Positions 40,971 to 49,586 of a stretch of DNA of 64,000 bases are shown piece by piece. The first letter of the stretch is position 1; every line of letters starts with the position of its first letter. The translations under genes and the position numbers were made by a program. The DNA comes from Geomonas azotofigens. Its GTDB lineage: Bacteria; Desulfobacterota; Desulfuromonadia; Geobacterales; Geobacteraceae. The notes beneath the pieces were generated by a model that did not search any database, was not told where the DNA came from, and saw nothing but the letters and a program-made list of their open reading frames with translations. Location of the stretch: NCBI RefSeq assembly GCF_018919395.1, contig NZ_JAHLME010000003.1:620001-684000 (forward strand), read 5' to 3'.

Positions 40971-42107
40971 TTAGGCGTTGAGAAACCGCGCCATGTCCGC
41001 GATGAGGTCGTCCGGATCCTCGAGCCCCACCGAGAGACGCACAAGGGTGTCCTTGATGCCGCGCGCCTCGCGCTCGGCCGGTGGCATTGCCGCGTGCGAC
41101 ATCTTGGCGGGATAGGAGAGGATGCTCTCGACGCCCCCAAGGCTTACGGCGAAGGCGGCCAGCTTCACCCCTTCCAGCAGGCGCTTGGTTGTGTCGTAAC
41201 TGGCGAGCTCGAAGGAGAGCACGCCTCCCGGGCCGCTGGCTTGGCGGTTGTGGATCTCGTAGCCGGGGTGGTCGGAAAGGCCGGGATAGTACACCCGCCG
41301 CACCTCTTTCTGCTCGCAGAGCCATGCCACGATTTTCCGGGCACTTGCCTGGTGTTCCTCCATGCGCACCTTGAGGGTTTTCAGCCCGCGCAGCACCAGC
41401 CAACAGTCCTGCGGACCGAGCACGGCACCGAAGGCGTTCTGGATGAAGCGCAGCCTTTGCCCAAGCTCCGGGTCGCGCGCGACGGCAAAACCGCAGATGA
41501 CGTCGGAGTGGCCGTTCAGGAACTTGGTGCCGCTGTGGACCACGATGTCGCAGCCAAGCTCCAGCGGCCGCTGCAGGTACGGGGTCATGAAGGTGTTGTC
41601 CACGATGGTGAGGATGCCGTTCTCCCTGGCGAGCGCGACCGCGGCGTGGAGATCGGTGATCTTGATCAGCGGGTTGGACGGTGTCTCCAGGTAGAGCGCC
41701 TTGGTCTCGGGACGGATGGCGGCGGCGATGGCTGCCTTGTCGGTCGCGTCGACGAAGCTCGCTTGCAGCCCCCATCCCTTGAACAGCGTGGTGAGGAGCC
41801 GGAAGGTGCCGCCGTAGACGTCTTCGCACACCACCAGGTGATCGCCGGGCTTGAACAGGAGCAGGGTCGATGCGGTCGCCGCGATGCCCGAGGCGAAGGC
41901 GAGCCCGACCGCCCCCTTCTCAAGCCCCGCTACCGCCTCCTCCAGCGCCTCCCGGGTCGGGTTGCCGGAACGGGCGTAGTCGTAGCGCCCGAAGTGGTCG
42001 ATGGAGCGCTGCGCGAAGGTCGATGAGAGGTAGATGGGATGGCTGACGGAGCCGTGCTCGGCGTCGATCGGGTCCAGGCCGTGGATCAGTTCGGTGGCGA
42101 ATTTCAT
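40971..42107 (-). CDS. PLP-dependent trans-sulfuration enzyme (cystathionine beta-lyase/gamma-synthase type)
   Basis: A 378-residue cystathionine gamma-synthase/beta-lyase family enzyme acting in methionine synthesis. The PLP lysine is in HSGTKFLNGHSD. YDYARSGNPTR, EDVYGGTFR and SVGLEDPDDLI are also typical. It lies behind the other trans-sulfuration gene, overlapping it by four bases (ATGA), and is expected to be controlled by the same SAM riboswitch. By position it may be the beta-lyase (MetC-like), as in the Bacillus metI-metC operon, but substrate specificity cannot be read from the sequence. Confidence 0.9.
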   Translation of the reverse strand: MKFATELIHGLDPIDAEHGSVSHPIYLSSTFAQRSIDHFGRYDYARSGNPTREALEEAVAGLEKGAVGLAFASGIAATASTLLLFKPGDHLVVCEDVYGGTFRLLTTLFKGWGLQASFVDATDKAAIAAAIRPETKALYLETPSNPLIKITDLHAAVALARENGILTIVDNTFMTPYLQRPLELGCDIVVHSGTKFLNGHSDVICGFAVARDPELGQRLRFIQNAFGAVLGPQDCWLVLRGLKTLKVRMEEHQASARKIVAWLCEQKEVRRVYYPGLSDHPGYEIHNRQASGPGGVLSFELASYDTTKRLLEGVKLAAFAVSLGGVESILSYPAKMSHAAMPPAEREARGIKDTLVRLSVGLEDPDDLIADMARFLNA

Positions 42108-43261
42108 GCGTCTTCTCCTTCAAATGCCTGCGCCAGGTCGGCGATCAGGTCGTCTTTGTCCTCGATTCCTACCGACAGGCGCAACAGCAGGTTGTTGATG
42201 CCGAGCCGCTGCAGCTTCTCGGGCTCGATGTCGGCGTGGGTCTGAACCTGGGGGAACGTGATCAGGCTCTCGACGCCGCCCAGGCTCTCTGCGAACGAGA
42301 TGAGCTGCGTCTTCAAAAGGAGCTGGTTCACCAGCGCCGGTTCGGTCACCTCGAAGGCGATCATGGCCCCGAAGCCTCCGCACTGGCTCTTCATCAGTTC
42401 GTGTCCGGGGTGGTCCGGGAGCCCGGGGTAGTAGACCCGCCCGACCTTGGGATGTCGCTGCAGCCACTGCGCCAGCGCCTGCGCGTTCTCCTGCTGGCGG
42501 TCCATGCGGACGCTCAGCGTCTTGATGCCACGCACGGTGAGCCAGGAATCCTGCGGCCCGAGCACCGCGCCGGCTCCGTTTTGGTGGAAATACACCTTTT
42601 CGGCGAGGACCGGGTCCTTCACCGCCACGACGCCGCAGACCACGTCGTTATGCCCCGCAAGGTACTTGCTCCCCGAGTAGATGGTGATGTCCGCTCCCAG
42701 GTCAAGGCAGCGCAGCAGGTACGGGGTGAGGAAGGTGTTGTCGACGATGCAGAGCAGGTCGTTGGCCTTGCATAACTCCGCCAGTCGCCCCACGTCGGCG
42801 ACCTTGAGGAGCGGGTTGGTGAGCGACTCCACGAAGAGCGCCCGGGTGTTGGGTCTGATCGCCTGGCGCACCAGCTCCACGTCGCTGGTGTCGACGTAGC
42901 TGAAGCTCAGGCCGAACTGCTGGAACAGTTTCTCGAACAGCCGGTAGCTCCCGCCGTAGAGGTCCTCGGTGACGATCAGGTGGTCACCCTGCTGAAACAG
43001 GAACATGAGGCTCGTGATGGCGGCCATCCCGGAGGCGTACGCGAAGCCGCGGCTGGCGCCTTCGAGTCTGGCGACTCCCTCCTCGAGGGCCTGCCGGGTC
43101 GGATTGCCGGAGCGGCTGTAATCGTATCCCGTGCTCTGCCCGAGGCCGGGATGGCGGAAGGTGGCGGTCTGGTAAATGGGGACGGTGACCGCGCCGGTGC
43201 GGCTCTCGCGCTCAAGGCCTATCTGTGCTGCGGTTGTTGCGATGTTCATCGTAGCCTCCAA
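42104..43261 (-). CDS. PLP-dependent trans-sulfuration enzyme (cystathionine gamma-synthase/O-acetylhomoserine lyase type)
   Basis: A 385-residue enzyme of the same family, first in a two-gene operon. The PLP lysine lies in YSGSKYLAGHND; YDYSRSGNPTR, EDLYGGSYR and SVGIEDKDDLI are present. It probably forms cystathionine or homocysteine from an activated homoserine. A SAM-I riboswitch and terminator precede it, so expression should rise when SAM is low. The start (ATG at 43261, or the second Met four codons on) is not certain. About 30-40% of residues look shared with the downstream paralogue. Confidence 0.9.
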   Translation of the reverse strand: MEATMNIATTAAQIGLERESRTGAVTVPIYQTATFRHPGLGQSTGYDYSRSGNPTRQALEEGVARLEGASRGFAYASGMAAITSLMFLFQQGDHLIVTEDLYGGSYRLFEKLFQQFGLSFSYVDTSDVELVRQAIRPNTRALFVESLTNPLLKVADVGRLAELCKANDLLCIVDNTFLTPYLLRCLDLGADITIYSGSKYLAGHNDVVCGVVAVKDPVLAEKVYFHQNGAGAVLGPQDSWLTVRGIKTLSVRMDRQQENAQALAQWLQRHPKVGRVYYPGLPDHPGHELMKSQCGGFGAMIAFEVTEPALVNQLLLKTQLISFAESLGGVESLITFPQVQTHADIEPEKLQRLGINNLLLRLSVGIEDKDDLIADLAQAFEGEDA

Positions 43262-43264
43262 ATG

Positions 43265-43296
43265 AAAAAGTCCCCCTCCGGGGTCGGAAGGGGACT
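43265..43296 (-). terminator. Riboswitch-associated terminator
   Basis: On the minus strand, AGTCCCCTTCCG (43296-43285) pairs with the GGAGGGGGACT side, followed by TTTTT (ending 43265). It lies 4 bases before the ATG, so it is the expression platform of the SAM riboswitch. Confidence 0.8.
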
Positions 43297-43320
43297 GTCT
43301 CTATGGCTCGGTCCGCACTT

Positions 43321-43425
43321 CCTTATCTTTCGGAACGTTTCCGCCCCGCAGGATTTGGCACCTTCCCCACGTGGGGAGGTTGCCGCGACGTCACAGGGCC
43401 AGTCCCTCGATCGCTCTAGATAAGT
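43321..43425 (-). ncRNA. SAM-I (S-box) riboswitch
   Basis: Minus-strand sequence matches the S-box core: CTTATCTAGAG at the 5' side, then GAGGGACTGGCCCTGTGACG, then CGGCAACC, then GGTGCCAAATCCTGC, and finally GAAAGATAAG closing P1. These are the conserved blocks of Rfam SAM (RF00162). SAM binding should favour the downstream terminator and switch off both trans-sulfuration genes. The order of conserved blocks is complete, and CTTATC/GATAAG pair as P1. Confidence 0.92.
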
Positions 43426-43470
43426 AATGCTATTCGGTTGTAAAGGGTGCTGCTTTAACCAGCGTCTTAA

Positions 43471-43499
43471 CTAATACTGAGATGCTGCAGTTTTGTCAA
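43471..43499 (-). promoter_or_regulatory. Sigma-70 promoter of the riboswitch operon
   Basis: Minus strand: TTGACA (43499-43494), a 17-bp spacer and TATTAG (43476-43471). Transcription would start near 43464, about 40 bases before the aptamer. Confidence 0.75.
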
Positions 43500-43806
43500 C
43501 CGCAAATCTCTACTTATTGACTAATGTAAAAGTTATTTTCGGCAAATCTTTTCCCCACCGTGCCGCTGGTGTTGGCCGGCACGCCGGGTGCCGCTCCCGG
43601 GCGGGTGAGGTGTTGTGAAGGTAAACGGAGGCTTTGTTCTATATCTGAAGGAGTGGTGACAACCACATTGTCTTTCATAGCGGAAGGGAGTCGAACATTC
43701 TATCGATTCCTGTTTTCGCCTTACTGACTTCCGCCAAACACATTCCCTGTCATTGACTCGCCTCTGTGACTTTACCTGATGTCCAAATAAAGTTTGTTTT
43801 GACGGT
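43500..43806. other. Intergenic region, no gene recognised
   Basis: About 300 bases between the riboswitch promoter and the MucR promoter. It contains GTGCCG...CGGCAC (43560-43583), an imperfect inverted repeat, and otherwise no structure that I can assign. Confidence 0.4.
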
Positions 43807-43837
43807 TTGACAATGCAACGAAACCTGCCACTATATT
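43807..43837 (+). promoter_or_regulatory. Promoter of the MucR-type gene
   Basis: TTGACA (43807-43812), a 19-bp spacer and TATATT (43832-43837), or an 18-bp spacer to CTATAT. The gene starts 35 bases downstream. Confidence 0.55.
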
Positions 43838-43871
43838 GGCAAGCAGATAATGATCAATGGAGGGATAATCA

Positions 43872-44408
43872 ATGGCAACTTTGGTAGAGATTGCGGCTCA
43901 GATCGTAGCGTCACATGCGTCTAGCACTCCGATGACTTCTGATCAGCTTATATTCGAAATCAGCAAAGTGCACAGCGCCCTCAAAAACCTGGAAGCTGGT
44001 GAGCCGGTCGAGGGTGTAGAGGAACCGAAGGCTTCCATGACCGTGAAAGAAGCGTTCAAGAAAGGTGAAGTTATCTGCATGCTGTGCGGCAAGGGAGGCT
44101 TCAAGACGCTGGCCCGTCATCTGAATACCGCGCACGGGATGAAGCCGGGCGAGTACAAGAAGCAATTCGGCATCCCGGGCAAGCAGCCGCTGGCGGCCAA
44201 GAACTACTCCGAGGCGCGCAGGAAGATGGCCCTCGATCGCGGGCTTGCCGACAATCTTGCCAAGGCGCGCGGGGTGCGCATGGCCAATATCGAGGCGAAG
44301 AAGTCGGTCCCCGCCAAGGCGGCCAAACCAGCCAAGGCAGCGAAGCCTGCCAAGCCGGCCAAGGCCCCCAAGGTTGCCAAGGAAACCGCCAAGGCCAAGG
44401 TGGCCTGA
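43872..44408 (+). CDS. MucR/Ros-family zinc-finger transcriptional regulator
   Basis: A 178-residue DNA-binding regulator. Its MucR domain (about 1-130) includes the prokaryotic zinc finger with ligands Cys69, Cys72, His83 and His88 (CMLC...RHLNTAH), followed by the basic patch GMKPGEYKKQFG. Beyond residue 140 a 38-residue tail of repeated Lys/Ala/Pro (AKPAKAAKPAKP) resembles histone H1. MucR/Ros proteins bind AT-rich DNA and repress exopolysaccharide, motility and other genes. The ATG follows ATGGAGGGATAATCA. The gene stands alone with its own promoter and terminator. Confidence 0.9.
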   Translation: MATLVEIAAQIVASHASSTPMTSDQLIFEISKVHSALKNLEAGEPVEGVEEPKASMTVKEAFKKGEVICMLCGKGGFKTLARHLNTAHGMKPGEYKKQFGIPGKQPLAAKNYSEARRKMALDRGLADNLAKARGVRMANIEAKKSVPAKAAKPAKAAKPAKPAKAPKVAKETAKAKVA

Positions 44409-44425
44409 TTCCCTCCTTTATATTG

Positions 44426-44460
44426 AAAAAAGCCGCTCCTTCGGGAGCGGCTTTTTTTTT
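44426..44460 (+). terminator. Strong Rho-independent terminator
   Basis: AGCCGCTCC pairs with GGGAGCGGCT around TTC, preceded by six A and followed by nine T residues. Confidence 0.9.
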
Positions 44461-44725
44461 GTTTTGCCGGGATCCGATGACATGAGCCGTTTATCCCGGC
44501 CATGAGAGTCTGTAACGCCACTATGCGCCGCACTGTACCAGCGTGCCCCCTTTGTGGAAGTTCATCGAAGAAATCCGGCAGCGTGGAGTATGTTCTCCAC
44601 CAAGCGCAGCTGGTGGCCTAGAGTTCCCTCCTTTGCTAAGGGGGGACAGGGGGATTTGCCTCCTTCGCAAAGGGGAGGACGCGGGTTCCCGTGCTGCGCT
44701 TCGTGAACAGCAGATACGCGGCTTC
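44461..44725. other. Intergenic region, low-complexity, no gene
   Basis: It contains a degraded repeat-like stretch (TTCCCTCCTTTGCTAAGGGGGG..., 44625-44670) of a type often seen between bacterial genes. Frames on both strands lack ribosome sites and resemble no protein family. Confidence 0.4.
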
Positions 44726-44793
44726 GGAACCATTGGCGGAACCATTGGCGGAACCATTGGCGGAACCATTGGCGGAACCATTGGCGGAACAAT
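44726..44793. repeat. 12-bp tandem repeat (minisatellite)
   Basis: Five perfect, contiguous copies of GGAACCATTGGC (44726-44785) and a partial sixth (to 44793). The unit length is divisible by three, but no gene is supported around it, so the array appears non-coding. Confidence 0.9.
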
Positions 44794-45060
44794 AGGGCAG
44801 GGGGGGCTGGGGGGATTTGCTCTTTTTGCATTGGTTTTTACCTTCGGCATCGGTTAAACTCGCGTGCCGATCGCTGTTGCTTGGAGTCGCGCGATTGATT
44901 GCTCAGTCCCATTGCATGGTTGCCAAAGGGATGCCCGCGTGTGACAATGCTTTCCTGGGGAAGATGATGCGGACGAAGTAGTATCAGTAGGTGGTGCCGC
45001 CCGGTCTTTCTTTTCGTCTTTGAAGCTGCAACTGACATGCGCCGCCTACGGGAGTCAGAT

Positions 45061-47541
45061 ATGCGGACACTGGTAGATCTTTTCCATAGTTTCTCGGCTT
45101 GGGGCGACAAGACGGCCCTGGTGAACCGGACCGGCGTGCGCCGCTTCGCGGTCTCCTACCGGGAGTTGTCCGAACTCTCCCTGAGAATGGCGGCCCTGCT
45201 GGCGCGCCAGGGGGTCGAACCTGGCGACCGCGTTCTTTTGTGGGGGCCGAACTCGTCCTGGTGGGGTGTCGCCTACTGGGGCATCATCATGCGCGGCGCC
45301 ATCGCCGTCCCGGTCGACTTCATGTCCGACCGCGGCCGCGCCGAATCGATCCTGAAGCTGACCCAGGCCAAGGTGGTGCTGCAGAGCCGCTTCAAGCCCG
45401 AACGGCTCGCCGTCGCCAATTCCCTGCTGCTCGAGGACTTGAAGTACCTTTTGGAGGACGTCGCGCCTTACCCGGACGTGGTGCATCCCGAACCGGACGA
45501 CATCGCGCAGCTCATCTATACCTCGGGGACTACCGGCAACCCGAAGGGGGTGATACTCACCCACAGGAACCTGGTGGCCAACATCCTGCAGATCAACCAG
45601 CAGGTACCCATCATCACCCCCGAGTTCTCCTTTCTCTCGCTGCTGCCGCTGTCGCACATGTTCGAGCAGATGGGTGGCTTCTTCACCCCCCTGTACCGCG
45701 GCGCCGCTGTCATCTATCCGCGCACGCTGAAGCCTTCGGCGATCATGGAGGCGCTGGGCGAGGAGGACGTCTACGTCATCATGTCGGTACCGCGCCTGAT
45801 GCAGCTTCTGAAGACCACCATAGAGCGCGAACTGGCCGAGAAGCATCTCTCCGGCGCCTTCGCGTCGCTGGCCAAATTCGGGGCAGGACTCTCCAAATCG
45901 GGGAGGAAGAAGCTCTTCTTCCCGGTGCAGAAGAAGTTCGGCGCCCACTTCACCGTTTTCGTCTCGGGCGGCGCGCCGCTCGACCCCGACGTGTTCCGGT
46001 TCTGGGACAGCATGGGCTTTACGGTGCTGGAGGGGTACGGGCTTTCCGAGTGCGCGCCCGTGCTCTGCGTCAACACCATCGACCGGCAGGTGGCGGGTTC
46101 GGTCGGCCCGCCGCTTCCCGGTGTCGAGCTGAGGCTCGACGGCAAGGAGGTGGTGGTCAGGGGGGATAACGTCTTCCCCGGCTACTACCAGAACGAGGAG
46201 GCCACCCGCGCCGCCTTCACCGGGGACGGCTGGTTCAAGACCGGCGACCTGGGCGAGATCGCGCCGGACGGCTGGCTCACCATCAAGGGGCGCGAGAAGG
46301 AATTGATCGTCACCGGCGGCGGGGTCAACGTCTACCCCGACGAGCTGGAGGCGGTCCTGAACAAGGTCCCGGGCGTGAAGGAATCCTGCGTCATCGGCCT
46401 CGACCGCGGCGCGGGGGAGGAGGTGCATGCGGTCCTTCTGCTGGACGACAGCGGCGCCAAGCCGGACGAGATCCTGGCGAAGGCCAACGCCCAGTTGGAC
46501 ACCATGCACCAGATCACCGGCTACACCATCTGGCGCGAGCCCGAGTTCCCCAAGACCACCACGCTCAAGATCAAGAAGTTCCAGGTCAAGGAGCAGGTGA
46601 AACAGGGCGCCGCCGCCGGGGGCGCCGGTGCGAGCCAGGACCACCTGGTGAACCTGCTGGCCAAGGTGACCGGTGCCGATCCTGCTGAAATCAAAGAGGA
46701 GTCCCTCCTGGTTGCCGATCTGGGCTTAACCTCCATCGGGCGGCTGGAACTGGTCAACTACCTGGAGCAGGAATTCCGGCTCGACATCGAGGACTCCCAG
46801 ATCGGTCCGCAGACGCGGGTCGCCGAGGTGCGCCGCATCATCGCCCGGCGCGAGAAGGGTCACCGTCGCGGCCACTACCGTTTCTGGACCAACTCCGCGC
46901 CGGTGCGCGCGCTGCGCATGCTCGGGGACGCGCTCGTGAACTACCCGCTATACCGCCTCTTCGTCAAGCTCGAGGTGCGCGGGCGCGAGAACGTCAAGCA
47001 TCTCGAAGGGCCGGTGATCTTCATCGCCAACCACCTGGGGTACTTCGACCAGCCCTCGCTGATGTTCGCGCTCCCCAGGGAGGTCCGCTACCGCACCGCG
47101 ACCGCCGCCTGGGAGGAGTTCTTCTTCGGCGACTACCACGGCCTGGAACGCCTCTGGCGCCTGGCAGCCTACCAGTACGGGACCCTGTTCCTGAACCTGT
47201 TCCCGCTGCCGCAGACCGCCGGCTTCTCCACGGCGGTGAAGTACATGGGCAAACTCACCGACCGGGGACTGAACACGTTGATCTTCCCCGAGGGGGGGCA
47301 CTCGCACGACGGCAGGATGCAGGACTTCCAGCTCGGCCTGGGCATCATCGCCAAGGAACTGGAGATCCCCATCGTGCCGGTGAAGATCGTCGGGACCGAC
47401 AAGATCCTCCCCCCGAAAAAGACCGTGATCCCCAACCGGGGCACGGTGACGGTCCGCTTCGGGAAACCGCTGCGCTTCCGGTTCGAAGAGCCGGCAGAGA
47501 TCGTGGCCCGGGCGCAGGCCGCGGTGGCTGAACTTCAATGA
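45061..47541 (+). CDS. Aas-like fusion: acyl-activating enzyme, ACP and PlsC acyltransferase
   Basis: An 826-residue three-domain protein. Residues 1-505 are an ANL adenylate-forming enzyme (YTSGTTGNPKG phosphate loop, then a TGDLG...GREKE hinge). Residues 530-600 are an acyl-carrier-protein domain whose attachment Ser558 lies in DLGLTSIGRLEL. Residues 630-826 are a PlsC-type acyltransferase with NHLGYFD (His658, Asp663) and FPEGG. The likely job is to activate a fatty acid, load it on the built-in ACP and transfer it to a lysophospholipid. The start at 45061 follows GGGAGTCAGAT. The MFS gene follows after 25 bases. Confidence 0.9.
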   Translation: MRTLVDLFHSFSAWGDKTALVNRTGVRRFAVSYRELSELSLRMAALLARQGVEPGDRVLLWGPNSSWWGVAYWGIIMRGAIAVPVDFMSDRGRAESILKLTQAKVVLQSRFKPERLAVANSLLLEDLKYLLEDVAPYPDVVHPEPDDIAQLIYTSGTTGNPKGVILTHRNLVANILQINQQVPIITPEFSFLSLLPLSHMFEQMGGFFTPLYRGAAVIYPRTLKPSAIMEALGEEDVYVIMSVPRLMQLLKTTIERELAEKHLSGAFASLAKFGAGLSKSGRKKLFFPVQKKFGAHFTVFVSGGAPLDPDVFRFWDSMGFTVLEGYGLSECAPVLCVNTIDRQVAGSVGPPLPGVELRLDGKEVVVRGDNVFPGYYQNEEATRAAFTGDGWFKTGDLGEIAPDGWLTIKGREKELIVTGGGVNVYPDELEAVLNKVPGVKESCVIGLDRGAGEEVHAVLLLDDSGAKPDEILAKANAQLDTMHQITGYTIWREPEFPKTTTLKIKKFQVKEQVKQGAAAGGAGASQDHLVNLLAKVTGADPAEIKEESLLVADLGLTSIGRLELVNYLEQEFRLDIEDSQIGPQTRVAEVRRIIARREKGHRRGHYRFWTNSAPVRALRMLGDALVNYPLYRLFVKLEVRGRENVKHLEGPVIFIANHLGYFDQPSLMFALPREVRYRTATAAWEEFFFGDYHGLERLWRLAAYQYGTLFLNLFPLPQTAGFSTAVKYMGKLTDRGLNTLIFPEGGHSHDGRMQDFQLGLGIIAKELEIPIVPVKIVGTDKILPPKKTVIPNRGTVTVRFGKPLRFRFEEPAEIVARAQAAVAELQ

Positions 47542-47566
47542 TGATTGTGATGAAGGAGTGTGTCGG

Positions 47567-48799
47567 ATGAAGGAACCCATTTCCCTGGCTTACCGCCGTT
47601 ATGCCCTGGGGCTGCTCCTGGCGGTAAATCTCTTGAACTACATCGACCGGCAGGTGCTCTTCGCCGTCTTCCCGCTGATCAAGGCGGACCTCTCCATAAC
47701 GGACACTGAGCTCGGCCTGCTCGGGAGCGCCTTCATGGTGAGCTACATGGTGATCGCTCCCGTCTTCGGCTGGCTGGGGGACCGCTGGAACCGGGTCAAG
47801 CTCGCCTCGACCGGCGTGGTTATCTGGAGCTTCGCCACCATCCTGGCCGGTTTCGCGCCCGGCTACCGGACCCTGCTCGCGGCCCGCGCCACCGTCGGGG
47901 TGGGGGAGGCGAGTTTCGGAACGGTCTCGCCGGGTCTCATCGCCGACTTCTTCGAGAAGGAGAAGCGGGGCAGCGTCCTCTCCTGGTTCTACGTCGCGAT
48001 TCCCGTCGGGAGCGCCCTCGGTTACCTGTTGGGGGGCGTCCTCGGCCAGCGTTTCGGCTGGCACTCGGCCTTCCTGATGGTCGGCCTGCCGGGGCTCCTG
48101 ATCGCCGTGCCGCTCTGGTTCTTGCGCACGCCGCAGCGCTCGATTGCAGAAAACGAACCGGCGGTTGGGGAGGGGGGCTCCGGCTACCTGCAACTTTTCT
48201 ATAACCGCTCCTTCGTCACCAACACCCTCGCCATGGCCGCCATGACCTTCGCCATCGGCGGGCTGGCCCAGTGGATTCCGACCTTCCTGTTCCGCACCCA
48301 TTCCCTCAACGTGGAGAAGGCCAACCTGATGTTCGGGGCGGTCACCGTGGTGGCCGGTATCCTCGGCACGTTGGTGGGTGGCGTCCTCGGCGACCGCTGG
48401 CAGAAGAAGAGCAGCAAGGGGTACCTGCTGGTGTCGGGCTGGGGCTTTTTCATCGGCGCCCCCTTCGCCGCCTGGGCCATCATGGCCGGCGACGTCCCCT
48501 CCTGCATGGCGGCGATCTTCATGGCGGAGTTCTTCCTCTTTCTCAACACCGGACCGCTTAACACCGTCATCATCAACGTGACCAACCCCGGCATGCGCGC
48601 CATGGCCTTCGCCGTCAACATCTTCTTCATCCACGCGCTGGGGGATGCCGTCTCCCCGTCCATCCTGGGATGGTTCTCGGACCAGTGGGGCCTGAGGAAC
48701 GCGCTGTTATCCACCCCGCTGGTGATGGCGCTCGCCGGCGTCTTCTGTTTCGTCTGCGGCCGCTTCGTGGCCCACGACATGGCGCAGGCCGAGCCCTAG
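47567..48799 (+). CDS. MFS transporter, Spinster-like
   Basis: A 410-residue carrier with 12 predicted membrane helices. It has the MFS loop motif GWLGDRWNR between helices 2 and 3 and the NYIDRQ segment in helix 1, as in Spinster-type (Spns) proteins. Vertebrate and bacterial Spns relatives move lysophospholipids or sphingosine phosphate. The adjacent acyltransferase fusion favours a lysophospholipid substrate. The start at 47567 follows AAGGAGTGTGTCGG; an earlier GTG is less likely. Confidence 0.88.
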   Translation: MKEPISLAYRRYALGLLLAVNLLNYIDRQVLFAVFPLIKADLSITDTELGLLGSAFMVSYMVIAPVFGWLGDRWNRVKLASTGVVIWSFATILAGFAPGYRTLLAARATVGVGEASFGTVSPGLIADFFEKEKRGSVLSWFYVAIPVGSALGYLLGGVLGQRFGWHSAFLMVGLPGLLIAVPLWFLRTPQRSIAENEPAVGEGGSGYLQLFYNRSFVTNTLAMAAMTFAIGGLAQWIPTFLFRTHSLNVEKANLMFGAVTVVAGILGTLVGGVLGDRWQKKSSKGYLLVSGWGFFIGAPFAAWAIMAGDVPSCMAAIFMAEFFLFLNTGPLNTVIINVTNPGMRAMAFAVNIFFIHALGDAVSPSILGWFSDQWGLRNALLSTPLVMALAGVFCFVCGRFVAHDMAQAEP

Positions 48800-48847
48800 C
48801 CCTGGCTCCGAACTCTCGAACTCCTTACATTCCACCCGAGGTTTACC

Positions 48848-49549
48848 GTGACCCACAACATCCGTCTTCGTTCACTGCTGCCTGTTACGCTGCTGATCTG
48901 CTTCGTCGCTCTGTCGGGCTGTGCCGCCGTCAAAAAGCCTCTCACCGGCCTGGTCCCCGGGCGCGGCGTCACCACCGTGCAGTCCTCGGTGAGCCTGTCC
49001 GCCTCGTCGGGCGAGCGCAGCAGCGCGGGGCGGGGCTACCTGGTCTACCAGGCGCCCGACCTGTACCATCTGCTCATCCTCTCCCCGTTCGGGCAGACCG
49101 TGCTGGAGGCCTTCGGCGAGAGCGACCGCTTCACCTGCGTCATCCCCTCGCGGCAGGTCGCCTTTACGGGGGTGCTGTCGGAACTGCCGGAGCAAAGCGC
49201 ACTGAAGAGCCTGCAGCTTTTCCGCTGGGTGATGGCGCCGTCCCCCCTGCCGCTTCCCGGGCCGCTGAAACAGAAGGTGGATATCGAAGGAACCGCCTAT
49301 TACTACGACGAGATCGGCATGCTGGAGCGCAAGGTCGCCGCCTCGGGTGACCAGGTGAGCTACCGGGGATACCAAAGCGTGGATGGCGTTCCCTTTCCGG
49401 AGACCATCGAGATTCGCAGCGCCGCCGGGGGCGAGGTCCGCATCGTCTTCGACGAACCGCAGCTGAACGCGCCCGTCGAGCCGTCGGCGCTGAAACCGGA
49501 ACTCTCCGGCATGTCGGTCTACCCGCTCTCCGAATTCAAGGCCATGTGA
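48848..49549 (+). CDS. Outer-membrane-type lipoprotein, LolB-like beta domain
   Basis: A 233-residue lipoprotein with a signal peptide and lipobox (LSGC, lipidated Cys25). The mature part is a single domain of about 200 residues, rich in beta strands, with DLYHLLILSPFGQTVLEA. This resembles the LolA/LolB or DUF4292 superfamily, whose half-barrel carries lipids or lipoproteins. No exact family can be fixed. Translation starts at GTG with a GAGGTTTACC site. It follows the MFS carrier by 48 bases, so it may belong to the same operon and handle lipids. Confidence 0.7.
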   Translation: MTHNIRLRSLLPVTLLICFVALSGCAAVKKPLTGLVPGRGVTTVQSSVSLSASSGERSSAGRGYLVYQAPDLYHLLILSPFGQTVLEAFGESDRFTCVIPSRQVAFTGVLSELPEQSALKSLQLFRWVMAPSPLPLPGPLKQKVDIEGTAYYYDEIGMLERKVAASGDQVSYRGYQSVDGVPFPETIEIRSAAGGEVRIVFDEPQLNAPVEPSALKPELSGMSVYPLSEFKAM

Positions 49550-49558
49550 CGTCGCAAG

Positions 49559-49586
49559 TTGACCGCGGCGACTTCTTTGCCATAAT
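49559..49586 (+). promoter_or_regulatory. Sigma-70 promoter with long leader
   Basis: TTGACC (49559-49564), a 16-bp spacer and CATAAT (49581-49586). The next ATG is at 49796, so a leader of about 200 bases would be made. No structured element in it was identified. Confidence 0.5.

Noticed and set aside
44726..44793. CRISPR array
   Set aside because: The units are contiguous and identical with no spacers and no cas genes nearby.
44543..44857. 104-codon frame spanning the 12-bp repeat
   Set aside because: The repeat reads as GTIG units only because its length is divisible by three. Upstream residues (LEFPPLLRGDRGI) are the usual translation of a widespread intergenic repeat; no ribosome site.
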